Positions 8,150 through 15,645 of a stretch of DNA of 40,107 nucleotides are shown piece by piece. The notes under the pieces are model-generated. The model worked only from the letters and a program-made list of their open reading frames with translations. It searched no databases and was not told where the DNA came from. Origin of the DNA: JAWXCM01 sp034408745 (GTDB lineage Bacteria; Acidobacteriota; Terriglobia; Bryobacterales; Bryobacteraceae); the NCBI GenBank assembly GCA_034408745.1, contig JAWXCM010000363.1:1-40107 (forward strand). Direction: 5' to 3'. The position numbers were made by a program, and so were the translations under genes. Each line of letters starts with the position of its first letter. Position 1 is the first letter of the stretch.

Positions 8150-9565
8150 ATGGAACCAAACGCGACAGTTGTGATTCTTGCGGCCGGATCTGGCACGCGC
8201 ATGAAGTCTCGCAAGGCAAAGGTACTGCATGAGGCAGGCGGTCTCGCCCTGGTCGAACATGTGGTACGGGCCGCCCTGACCGTGGCCGCTCCCGGCCATA
8301 TTGTGGTCGTCACGGGTCATCAGGCCGACCAGGTAGAGGATCTTCTGCAGGGCAGGGGCTTGCGTTTCGCACGCCAGACGGAACAAAATGGCACGGGTCA
8401 TGCGCTGGAAGCATGCCGTGACGCTGTGCCGGAGCATGAGGGGCTCCTCATCGTCCTGTACGGTGATTGCCCGTTACTGCGGGCCTCCACGCTGGCCTCA
8501 CTGGTCCGGCAGCACAACCTGGCTCGAGCCACAGCCACCGTCATCACAACCGAAGTTCCGAATCCCACCGGCTATGGCCGCTGCATCCTCGATGAGGACA
8601 ACTGCGTGCGAGCCATCGTGGAAGAAAAAGTAGCTACAGCGGAGCAGAAGGCCGTGCGCGTCATCAACTCCGGCATCTACTGCTTCGATGCAGCGACGCT
8701 GTGGCAAAAACTCGGCGAGATCGTCCCGAATCCGGTCTCCGGCGAATACTACCTGACCGACATCGTCGAGATCCTGAACGCATCCGGTCATAAGGTCCAC
8801 TCCCTGCTGCACGGCGACTATGGCGAACTCCTCGGGATCAACACCAAGGTGGAACTGTCAGAGGCGGACGGCATTCTGCGACGCCGCAAGAACACTGATC
8901 TGATGCTGGCGGGAGCCGTCATTCGCCGGCCCGAGACCGTGTCGATCGACGTCGACGTAACCGTAGGAATCGATACAATAATCGATCCGTTCTGCCAGCT
9001 GACTGGCTCGACCACTATCGGCGAGAACTGCCACATCGGTGCCGGAGCGATTCTGAGCGACACCCGGATCGACGACGATGTGGAGATCGCTCCCTACACC
9101 ATCATCGGCAGGTCCGTGGTGGAAACAGGCGCCTCCATTGGTCCGTTCGCCAGGCTGCGCATGGACAACCACGTCGGCGCAGGCTCGCACATCGGCAACT
9201 TCGTCGAGTTGAAGAAGACTCGCTTCGGCAAGGGCGTCAAAGCCGGGCATCTGGCCTACCTGGGCGATTCCGAGATTGGCGCCGGGACCAACATCGGCGC
9301 GGGCACCATCACCTGCAACTACGACGGATCGAAGAAGCACAGGACGGTGATCGGGGAAGGCGCCTTCATCGGCAGCAACTCGACGCTGGTAGCTCCGCTG
9401 GAGGTTGGCGGAACTGCCTATATCGCAGCAGGCTCGGTAATCACCGAGACTGTGCCAGAGGGTGCGCTGGGAATCGGGCGAGGGCGTCAGTCGAACAAAG
9501 AGGGCTGGGTGGAAAAGCGAAAATCGGCGCCGGCTACTTCTTCCCGGCCTGCTGACGGACAATAA
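8150..9565 (+). CDS. glmU: Bifunctional GlmU (UDP-GlcNAc synthesis)
   Basis: A 471-residue enzyme that acetylates glucosamine-1-phosphate and uridylylates it to UDP-N-acetylglucosamine, the precursor for peptidoglycan and lipopolysaccharide. The N-terminal uridylyltransferase carries VVILAAGSGTRMKSRKAKVLH (residues 6-26), with QNGTGHALEACR and YGDCPLL. The C-terminal acetyltransferase is a left-handed beta helix of hexapeptide repeats (IGENCHIGAGA, IGAGTNIGAGTITCNYDG), followed by the usual basic tail. The open frame reaches back to 8018, but ATG 8150 matches the family N-terminus exactly and lies after the yvcK stop. Its 3' end overlaps the convergent small gene by 32 bases. Confidence 0.95.
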   Translation: MEPNATVVILAAGSGTRMKSRKAKVLHEAGGLALVEHVVRAALTVAAPGHIVVVTGHQADQVEDLLQGRGLRFARQTEQNGTGHALEACRDAVPEHEGLLIVLYGDCPLLRASTLASLVRQHNLARATATVITTEVPNPTGYGRCILDEDNCVRAIVEEKVATAEQKAVRVINSGIYCFDAATLWQKLGEIVPNPVSGEYYLTDIVEILNASGHKVHSLLHGDYGELLGINTKVELSEADGILRRRKNTDLMLAGAVIRRPETVSIDVDVTVGIDTIIDPFCQLTGSTTIGENCHIGAGAILSDTRIDDDVEIAPYTIIGRSVVETGASIGPFARLRMDNHVGAGSHIGNFVELKKTRFGKGVKAGHLAYLGDSEIGAGTNIGAGTITCNYDGSKKHRTVIGEGAFIGSNSTLVAPLEVGGTAYIAAGSVITETVPEGALGIGRGRQSNKEGWVEKRKSAPATSSRPADGQ

Positions 9566-9863
9566 TCCGGACCGCGGTGGGTTCCGCGTCTTCACCCGTG
9601 CGGAACCCCACCGTAACCCGAACCTTCACTCGCAGACGGCCCTCGATTTTGGTGTCAGGTCCGATCAAAAACGTGCGATTCTCTGCCGGTTTGCCGAGCA
9701 CAGCGCGGTTTACCACGATTTTTCCGGGTGGCAGTTCCGACACGACACCAGAGACAAACTCGTAGGGCGAGTCGGTGGGAGGAGGCGGTTCTTCCTGCTG
9801 CACAGGGCTCGCCGACACAGCGCACGCGAGTAGTAGCAGAAGTATGCCGGCGAATTTGACCAT
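9534..9863 (-). CDS. Small secreted protein of unknown function
   Basis: A 109-residue protein with a clear signal peptide (MVKFAGILLLLLACAVSASP, cleavage near residue 19) followed by a Pro/Glu-rich linker (QQEEPPPPTDSP). A single beta-rich domain of about 75 residues follows, including VVSELPPGKIVVNR, FLIGPDTKIEGRLRVKVRVTV and AVRIIVRQQ. This pattern, in which a strand sets a value under the phrase DTKIEG with later VRV strands, resembles the small OB-like secreted domains of the DUF5666 sort, but I am not sure of the family. It is convergent with glmU and overlaps it by 32 bases. Confidence 0.6.
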   Translation of the reverse strand: MVKFAGILLLLLACAVSASPVQQEEPPPPTDSPYEFVSGVVSELPPGKIVVNRAVLGKPAENRTFLIGPDTKIEGRLRVKVRVTVGFRTGEDAEPTAVRIIVRQQAGKK

Positions 9864-9931
9864 TGCAGAGGAACGAGCGGCCTGATGCCACTCTTATCAG
9901 AGTATTCGATGCCGATGAAAGTTAACTGAAG

Positions 9932-9959
9932 CCGGGATTAAGTTTTCTTAATTGCCCGG
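9932..9959 (-). terminator. Hairpin downstream of truB, possible terminator
   Basis: ATTAAG (9937-9942) pairs with CTTAAT (9947-9952) around a TTTT loop. CCGGG (9932-9936) pairs with CCCGG (9955-9959), with a two-base bulge. It lies just after the truB stop. No strong T-run follows on the minus strand, so the terminator role is tentative. Confidence 0.4.
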
Positions 9960-9965
9960 GAGAAC

Positions 9966-10913
9966 CTACAGCACGAGTACAGGATGATACAGGTTCGGTA
10001 ATCGTATTTGCCCAATCGCGATCAAATCGCCATCCGGGCCGACAGCCTTGATCAGAGGCGCTTCATTGAGCCCGCGAAAGGGTGACGTGCGGAACTCGCG
10101 GCCCTGTCGTATGAACCCAGCCGTAGTGGCATCGACATTCTCCAGCGGCATGTCTTCCAGCAGATCGCTGCCACTTACAAGCGCCTCGCTGAACCGGCCC
10201 TCCGCCGACAGTTCGGCCAGTTGCTCCAGCGTTCGCGACTGAGCCAGCGTGAACTCGCCCGAAGCGGTTCGCCGCAATGACTGCAAATGTGCACCGCACC
10301 CGAGCGCCAGACCAAGATCGTGCGCGATACTCCGCACATACGTGCCAGCGGAGCACTCGACGCGCAGCTCCGCGGTGGAGCCCTCAACCCGGAGTAACTC
10401 CAGAGAAAAGACCTCGACGGCGACAGCCGGCAGATCGACCGGTTTGTTGGCACGAGCCAGCTTGTACGCGGGAATGCCGCCGATCTTCTTCGCCGACACC
10501 GCCGGGGGAACCTGATTGATGGGGCCGCGGAAGGCTGCCAGCGCCTCCTCCAGCTCCACAGTCGACGGGTGATACTCCGTCTCGGGGCTGGTGGCGACGC
10601 CGGCACTGTCGTACGTGTCGGTGGAAAAACCGAAACGCACGACACCTTCGTAGCTCTTGCGATTCTTTCCGAAATATTGCGCAAGCCGCGTCGCCCGGCC
10701 AAGCAGGAGCGGAAGGACTCCTGTGGCCAGGGGATCGAGCGTGCCGAGATGTCCCACCTTGCGGGTCCCGGCGAAGCGGCGGATTTTGTTGACGACGTCG
10801 TGAGACGTCCAGCCCGCGGGCTTGTCGACGACTACAGCGCCGACCAGGTTATCGCCGGAGCGATCAGGAGATTGCTGCGTACTTCTTCTCCGAATCGAGG
10901 CCCAGTTCCGCAA
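9966..10913 (-). CDS. truB: tRNA pseudouridine-55 synthase
   Basis: A 315-residue TruB that makes pseudouridine 55 in the T loop of tRNAs. Motifs: VVVDKPAGWTSHDVVNKIRR, the catalytic-Asp motif GHLGTLDPLATGVLPLLLG, RKSYEGVVRFGFSTDTYD, and the C-terminal SAGTYVRSIAHDLG with a PUA-like tail. No ATG or GTG start is available near the family N-terminus. The best start is TTG 10913, preceded by GGGAGG on the minus strand, which makes the gene overlap the 3' end of aceE by 50 bases. A CTG at 10847, after the aceE stop, is the alternative. Overlap with aceE suggests cotranscription, although the functions are unrelated. Confidence 0.9.
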   Translation of the reverse strand: MRNWASIRRRSTQQSPDRSGDNLVGAVVVDKPAGWTSHDVVNKIRRFAGTRKVGHLGTLDPLATGVLPLLLGRATRLAQYFGKNRKSYEGVVRFGFSTDTYDSAGVATSPETEYHPSTVELEEALAAFRGPINQVPPAVSAKKIGGIPAYKLARANKPVDLPAVAVEVFSLELLRVEGSTAELRVECSAGTYVRSIAHDLGLALGCGAHLQSLRRTASGEFTLAQSRTLEQLAELSAEGRFSEALVSGSDLLEDMPLENVDATTAGFIRQGREFRTSPFRGLNEAPLIKAVGPDGDLIAIGQIRLPNLYHPVLVL

Positions 10914-13539
10914 TCGCCTCCCGGGCGCGAACGGCGTCGAACTTGCCGTCCCGGGAGAGCTTCACCAGCGCAGCCGCGGCGATCGACTCCGCATCGTTCT
11001 CAAAGAAGCGGCGGAGGTGCTGGCGATTCTCGCTGCGGCCGAACCCGTCGGTGCCCAGAGACACCAGTCGCTCATTCAGCCACGGCGCCAGCATATCGGG
11101 AAGAGCCTTGATGTAATCGCTGGCGGCGACCACGGGCAGACCGTCCGACATCACCTGATTGATGTACGGCGTGCGCTCCGGCTGGTCGGGATGGAGCCGG
11201 TTCCAGCGCTCGGTTTCCAGCGCCTGGCGACGCAGTTCCACATAGCTGGTGACGCTCCACACGTCGGCCTGAACGCCCCACTTCTCCGACAGCATCTGCT
11301 GCGCCCGCAGGGCCTCATTGAAGATGGACCCGCTGCCGAACAGATTGATGGTTGCCGGACCACCCGTGGCGGCGCGGTATTTGTAAATGCCCCTGAGAAT
11401 GCCTTCCTGCAGGCCTTCCGTTTTCGGCATCTCCGGATGCGCGTAGTTCTCGTTGCTGACGGTTAGGTAGTAGAAGCAGTCTTCCAGTTCGGTGAACATC
11501 CGACGGATCCCGTCCTGCACGATCACCGCGATCTCATACGCGAACGCCGGGTCGTAGATCTTGCACGTGGGCACCACGCTCATCAGAACGGGCGTGTGGC
11601 CGTCCTGATGCTGCAGACCTTCGCCAGCCAGCGTCGTACGGCCTGCCGTTCCACCTACCAGGAAGCCCTTGCCACGCGAATCGGCAAACGCCCAGATGGC
11701 ATCGCCGACACGCTGGAAGCCGAACATCGAGTAGTAGATGTAGAACGGGATCATCGGCACGCCGTAGTTGGCGTAGCTGGTTCCGGCCGCCGTGAAGCTG
11801 GCCATGGAGCCCGCTTCCGTGATGCCTTCCTCAAGGATCTGCCCGTCTTTGGCTTCCTTGTAGTACATGATCATGTCTTTGTCGACGGGCGTGTACAGCT
11901 GGCCCTGGCTCGCGTAAATGCCAATCTGGCTGAACAGGGAGTCCATACCAAATGTGCGAGCTTCGTCGGGAATGATCGGTACTACAAACTTCTTCAGCGC
12001 GTCTTGTTTGAGCAGCGATTTCAGGACGCCGACAAAGGCGGACGTGGTCGACGCGGCACGTCCACCCGAACCGGCGATCGATTCGTGGAACGTTTCCAGC
12101 GCCGGGGCCTGGTGCTTGATCGGCTTTACGTTGCGAACCGGCAGCGCCCCACCCATCGCCGCGGTGCGCTCGCGGAGATACTTCATCTCCGGGCTGTCCT
12201 CGGCCGGGCGGTGGAATTCCAGCTTCTCCACCTTCTCCGCCGGGATGTCCATGTCGAAGCGCTTGTGGAAGTACTGAATCTGCGGCGCGTTCAGCTTCTT
12301 CTGCTGGTGCGTTGCGTTTCGGCCCTCGCCACCTTCGCCCAGCCCGTAGCCCTTAACGGTTTTGGCCAGCACCACAGTCGGCACGCCCACCGTGTTCACA
12401 GCCTTCAAATATGCGTTATAGACCTTCAGCGGATCGTGACCGCCGCGGCGCAGTTCGCCGAGCTCTTCGTCGCTCATGTCCTTCACAAGCTCCAGGAGCT
12501 CAGGGTATTTGCCGAAGAAATGCTCGCGGACGTACTTACCGCCCTTGGCCTTGAAATTCTGATACTCGCCGTCGACGCACTCTTCCATGCGCCGGATCAG
12601 CAGACCCGTGGTGTCGCGGGCGAATAACGTATCCCAGTTCGAGCCCCACAGGCACTTGATCACGTTCCAGCCAGCGCCGCGGAAGGCGCCTTCCAGTTCG
12701 CTGATGATCTTGCCGTTGCCACGCACCGGGCCGTCGAGCCTTTGCAGGTTGCAGTTGACTACAACGATCAGGTTATCCAGACGCTCGCGCGAAGCCAGCG
12801 TGAGAGCGCCCAGCGATTCGGGCTCATCCGATTCACCGTCGCCCATGAACGCCCAGATCTTGCGCGGAGTCTTCTCGATAATGCCGCGATTCTCCAGGTA
12901 CCGCATGAAGCGCGCCTGATAAATCGAGTTGATGGGACCCAGGCCCATCGACACCGTGGGGAACTGCCAGAAGTCCGGCATCAGCCACGGGTGCGGATAG
13001 GAGGACAGACCAGGATGGTCGCGCAGTTCGTGCCGGAAGTTGAGCAGATGCTGCTCCGTCAGCCGGCCCTCGATAAACGCGCGGGCATACATTCCGGGCG
13101 AGGAGTGGCCCTGGTAGTAAACCAGGTCGCCGGGCTGGTTGCCGTACGAACCGTGAAAGAAGTGATTCTGCCCAACTTCCACCAGCGTCGCCAGCGACGC
13201 ATAGGTGGAGATGTGTCCGCCAATGTTGTCGTCGTACTTGTTGGCGCGAACAACCATCGCCAGTGCGTTCCAGCGGATGTAATTCTTGAGGTTCCTCTCC
13301 AGTTCGCGATTACCTGGGTACGGGACTTCCTGATGGGTCGGAATCGTGTTGACGTAGGGAGTGTTGAGGCGCAGCGGAGCGGTCACGCCGAACTCGGCGG
13401 CGCGTTGATTCAGTCGCTGCAGCAGGTAAGAAGCCCTGTCGGGCCCTGCTTCATCGATCACCTCGTCGAGAGACTCGAGCCACTCGTTGGTTTCTTGTGG
13501 ATTCAGGTCCTCGGATGCTACTCGTGTGTGTTTGAGCAT
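10864..13539 (-). CDS. aceE: Pyruvate dehydrogenase E1, homodimeric type
   Basis: An 891-residue, near full-length AceE: the thiamine-diphosphate-dependent E1 that decarboxylates pyruvate and acetylates the E2 lipoyl domain. The N-terminal half contains the conserved GGHISTYASLATLVEVGQNHFFHG, with HSSPGMYARAFIEGRL. The ThDP-binding motif runs from GDGESDEPESL to the NCNLQRLDGP element. The C-terminal half contains EGITEAGSMASFTAAGTSYA and the GLQHQDGH region. ATG 13539 is the natural start. E2 (aceF) and E3 (lpd) are not in this window. It is divergent from sixA across 109 bases. Confidence 0.95.
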   Translation of the reverse strand: MLKHTRVASEDLNPQETNEWLESLDEVIDEAGPDRASYLLQRLNQRAAEFGVTAPLRLNTPYVNTIPTHQEVPYPGNRELERNLKNYIRWNALAMVVRANKYDDNIGGHISTYASLATLVEVGQNHFFHGSYGNQPGDLVYYQGHSSPGMYARAFIEGRLTEQHLLNFRHELRDHPGLSSYPHPWLMPDFWQFPTVSMGLGPINSIYQARFMRYLENRGIIEKTPRKIWAFMGDGESDEPESLGALTLASRERLDNLIVVVNCNLQRLDGPVRGNGKIISELEGAFRGAGWNVIKCLWGSNWDTLFARDTTGLLIRRMEECVDGEYQNFKAKGGKYVREHFFGKYPELLELVKDMSDEELGELRRGGHDPLKVYNAYLKAVNTVGVPTVVLAKTVKGYGLGEGGEGRNATHQQKKLNAPQIQYFHKRFDMDIPAEKVEKLEFHRPAEDSPEMKYLRERTAAMGGALPVRNVKPIKHQAPALETFHESIAGSGGRAASTTSAFVGVLKSLLKQDALKKFVVPIIPDEARTFGMDSLFSQIGIYASQGQLYTPVDKDMIMYYKEAKDGQILEEGITEAGSMASFTAAGTSYANYGVPMIPFYIYYSMFGFQRVGDAIWAFADSRGKGFLVGGTAGRTTLAGEGLQHQDGHTPVLMSVVPTCKIYDPAFAYEIAVIVQDGIRRMFTELEDCFYYLTVSNENYAHPEMPKTEGLQEGILRGIYKYRAATGGPATINLFGSGSIFNEALRAQQMLSEKWGVQADVWSVTSYVELRRQALETERWNRLHPDQPERTPYINQVMSDGLPVVAASDYIKALPDMLAPWLNERLVSLGTDGFGRSENRQHLRRFFENDAESIAAAALVKLSRDGKFDAVRAREAIAELGLDSEKKYAAIS

Positions 13540-13648
13540 GAGCGGGGGTCTCTATACAAGATACCGTTGCCTGGTGCACGGTCGCAAATTAGGACTCGCC
13601 CGGTCGGATTAGGGCGGTTCGTATCTCGCGTTACGGTGGAGAAAGCGC

Positions 13649-14128
13649 ATGGAACTGTATATTTTGCGGCATGGAATCGCGGAAGACGGGTCGGGAATAC
13701 GCGATGAGGACCGGGAACTGACACCGCGGGGGCGCGACGAACTGTGCGCTCTGCTCCGGCTGGCTGCCCGCGGCAGGGTGCAGCCATCGCTTATCCTGAC
13801 CAGCCCTCTGGTGCGGGCCGTGCAGACCGCGGAAATCGCGGCGCTGGAGTTTCGCTATAAAGGGGAGCTGCTGGGGACTGACACGCTGATACCGGAGGCG
13901 GACCCCTGGGACTTCTGGTCCGAGCTTCGGCTGCACCGCGATCAGCCCGCCGTCCTGCTGGCGAGCCACAACCCGCTCTGCTCGCGGCTGCCGGGGTTCC
14001 TGCTCAGCTGTCCGGCGATGCAGGTGCACTTTGACAAGGGCGCGATGGCGCGCATCGATCTCGACCGCCTGGGCGCTGAGCCCCGGGGCGTCCTGCGCTG
14101 GATGCTGACGCCCCGTTTCGCTCATTAG
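13649..14128 (+). CDS. sixA: SixA-like histidine phosphatase
   Basis: A 159-residue phosphoglycerate-mutase-superfamily (histidine phosphatase) protein. The catalytic RHG motif is at residues 7-9 (MELYILRHGIAED) and the second active-site His is in LLASHNPL. ELTPRGRDEL and SPLVRAVQTAEIA are typical of SixA, which removes phosphate from phosphohistidine, classically on the HPt domain of ArcB or on PTS proteins. GGAGAAAG lies upstream of ATG 13649 at a good distance. A link to the hybrid kinase at 4530 is possible but nothing in the sequence shows it. It converges on the TPR gene nine bases away. Confidence 0.82.
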   Translation: MELYILRHGIAEDGSGIRDEDRELTPRGRDELCALLRLAARGRVQPSLILTSPLVRAVQTAEIAALEFRYKGELLGTDTLIPEADPWDFWSELRLHRDQPAVLLASHNPLCSRLPGFLLSCPAMQVHFDKGAMARIDLDRLGAEPRGVLRWMLTPRFAH

Positions 14129-14137
14129 ACTTCGCCA

Positions 14138-14920
14138 TTACTGCTGCAACATGGTGAGCATCCGTCGCACCTGCGGAGCGCGCTCAGTGTGCCCCGCACT
14201 CAGATATCCGTTCAACAGTCCCCTTGCTTCTGTCTTTTTACCCTGGTTGGCATACACCCAGGCAAGGGCGATGTTGGCGGCCGGAAAATGATCGAGGCTG
14301 GCGCGCAACAGACCGACGGTCTCATCCGTGTACTGTTCTTTTTTGTAAAGCGCGAGCGCCAGGATGTACCGTGCCTTCGGATCGTCCGATGCGAGCTGGA
14401 ACGCTCGCCGGGCCGCCCGCTCGGCATCAGCCACCTTCTGTTTGCTCAACAAGACAACAGCCAGGTTGGTCTGCACCCTGGCGCTCGCCGGATCGATCTC
14501 CTGAGCCTTCGTCAGGACGGCCAACGCATCGTCGCTTCGGTCGGTCTGAATGTAGCGGGAGCCGAGGTTGTTCAACGCTTCCACATAGTTCGGGTCGATT
14601 TCGACCGCCTTTAGCAAATGCCCGATGACGGTCTGATGATCGTCGCCTGCCCGGACCGCTTTTTCGAACTCCTTCTTCGCGGCTTTCGGTACGTTGTGGG
14701 ACAACCGGTGCAGTGAAACAGACGATTCTCCGTTGCCTGGCACGGGAGCGCCGCCTGGTGCTTCCGGGACATGAATCGTCAGAGGTCCGGCATTGGGATG
14801 AATACTTACGGACTGCGTTGTGATCTCGCGGCCATTGGCTCCGCGGACAGTTTCGAGCTGTGCCGCTGCCGCCGGGAACCCGGTGAACAGGACCAAAGCA
14901 AAAAGACACAAATGACGCAC
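14138..14920 (-). CDS. Secreted tetratricopeptide-repeat protein
   Basis: A 260-residue exported protein of unknown function. GTG 14920 is chosen because GGAGG lies eight bases upstream and a signal peptide (VRHLCLFALVLFTG then PAAAA) follows immediately; an upstream ATG at 15013 would put non-homologous residues ahead of the signal. After a beta-rich segment (about 20-60), at least three TPR-like helix pairs run from about residue 85 (YVEALNNLGSRYIQTD, RVQTNLAVVLLSKQK, KARYILALALYKKEQ, NIALAWVYANQGKKTEARGLL). TPR proteins usually scaffold complexes in the periplasm. It is convergent with sixA. Confidence 0.75.
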   Translation of the reverse strand: MRHLCLFALVLFTGFPAAAAQLETVRGANGREITTQSVSIHPNAGPLTIHVPEAPGGAPVPGNGESSVSLHRLSHNVPKAAKKEFEKAVRAGDDHQTVIGHLLKAVEIDPNYVEALNNLGSRYIQTDRSDDALAVLTKAQEIDPASARVQTNLAVVLLSKQKVADAERAARRAFQLASDDPKARYILALALYKKEQYTDETVGLLRASLDHFPAANIALAWVYANQGKKTEARGLLNGYLSAGHTERAPQVRRMLTMLQQ

Positions 14921-14983
14921 GGGTATAGCCTCCGAAAACGAAGTAAGTTTTGGTAGTAACCACGGGGTCTTATGGTTTGAAAT

Positions 14984-14998
14984 GGGCGTACTACGCCC
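14984..14998. promoter_or_regulatory. Perfect 7-1-7 palindrome upstream of the TPR gene
   Basis: GGGCGTA (14984-14990), C, TACGCCC (14992-14998). It lies about 65 bases upstream of the TPR gene start, a position suitable for an operator. No regulator is evident nearby. Confidence 0.35.
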
Positions 14999-15035
14999 GC
15001 CCCGCTTGTACATGGCTGGGAATAACTCGACTCGA

Positions 15036-15060
15036 GGTCCCCGCCATCGGAGCGGGGACC
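15036..15060 (-). terminator. Hairpin after the receiver-like gene
   Basis: Perfect 9-bp arms GGTCCCCGC (15036-15044) and GCGGGGACC (15052-15060) enclose a seven-base loop. It lies 27 bases beyond the stop of the minus-strand receiver-like gene. On the plus strand AGTTTTGGG follows; on the minus strand the T-run is weak. It is probably a terminator, and the direction is uncertain. Confidence 0.45.
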
Positions 15061-15086
15061 AGTTTTGGGACCAGACGGAAGAAGGA

Positions 15087-15434
15087 TCAGGCGGCCATTT
15101 GGCCGGAGCGTTGGGAGCTTTGGAGAATCCAGCTTAACGGTGAGGATTCGAACGGGGCGGCGCAGTAATCGTCCGCGCCAGACTCGAGGGCATCGAGCCA
15201 GTCATTCACTTCCGGGTGGCGACTCACGACAATGATGATCCGCGCGGGCCCGTCCGCGCGCAAACGAGTCACAATTTCGACATTTGAAGGACAGAAAACC
15301 ACGCCCGCACCGGCAGGAATACTCGATACCGTGCGAACTTCGCGGCAAACAGGCGCTAACGCCCCGGTCAGTTCCGATGCCAAATCGGGACTGAGAGCGT
15401 AAAGGAAAACGTCGAGACCTTTCGTAAGTTTCAT
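15087..15434 (-). CDS. Orphan degenerate receiver-like protein
   Basis: A 115-residue protein with the size and secondary-structure rhythm of a single response-regulator receiver domain: beta1 DVFLYALSPDLASEL, beta4 ARIIIVVSRHP, and a C-terminal ALESGADDYCAAPFE that matches the receiver element GADDYLxKPF. The usual acidic pocket after beta1, the phosphoacceptor Asp after beta3 (VVFCPSNVE instead) and the conserved Lys before Pro (Ala here) are all missing, so it is a pseudo-receiver that cannot be phosphorylated in the standard way. No output domain is fused. It lies between the TPR gene and the efflux operon. Confidence 0.6.
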   Translation of the reverse strand: MKLTKGLDVFLYALSPDLASELTGALAPVCREVRTVSSIPAGAGVVFCPSNVEIVTRLRADGPARIIIVVSRHPEVNDWLDALESGADDYCAAPFESSPLSWILQSSQRSGQMAA

Positions 15435-15590
15435 AAAGTTAGCCGATCTTCTGTGGAACTGAACTCAGCGGGGAGGGCCACGTCGGCGAGGACGAACAAT
15501 TAGCCTACGAATGCAGTGTATCCGTCTGCTTTTATAGTGTACTGACAGCGGGGTGAATACTCAATGAAAAGATTTCGATGGGGGGTATTC

Positions 15591-15632
15591 GAAAAAAGAG
15601 GCTCGCCGTCACCAGAATGGAACGGCGAGCCT
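15591..15632 (-). terminator. Strong intrinsic terminator of the RND efflux operon
   Basis: Perfect 11-bp arms AGGCTCGCCGT (15599-15609) and ACGGCGAGCCT (15622-15632) with a 12-base loop. On the minus strand the stem is followed by CTTTTTTC (15591-15598). It lies 14 bases beyond the tolC stop. This is a textbook Rho-independent terminator. Confidence 0.9.
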
Positions 15633-15645
15633 GTCTGAGAAGGGA

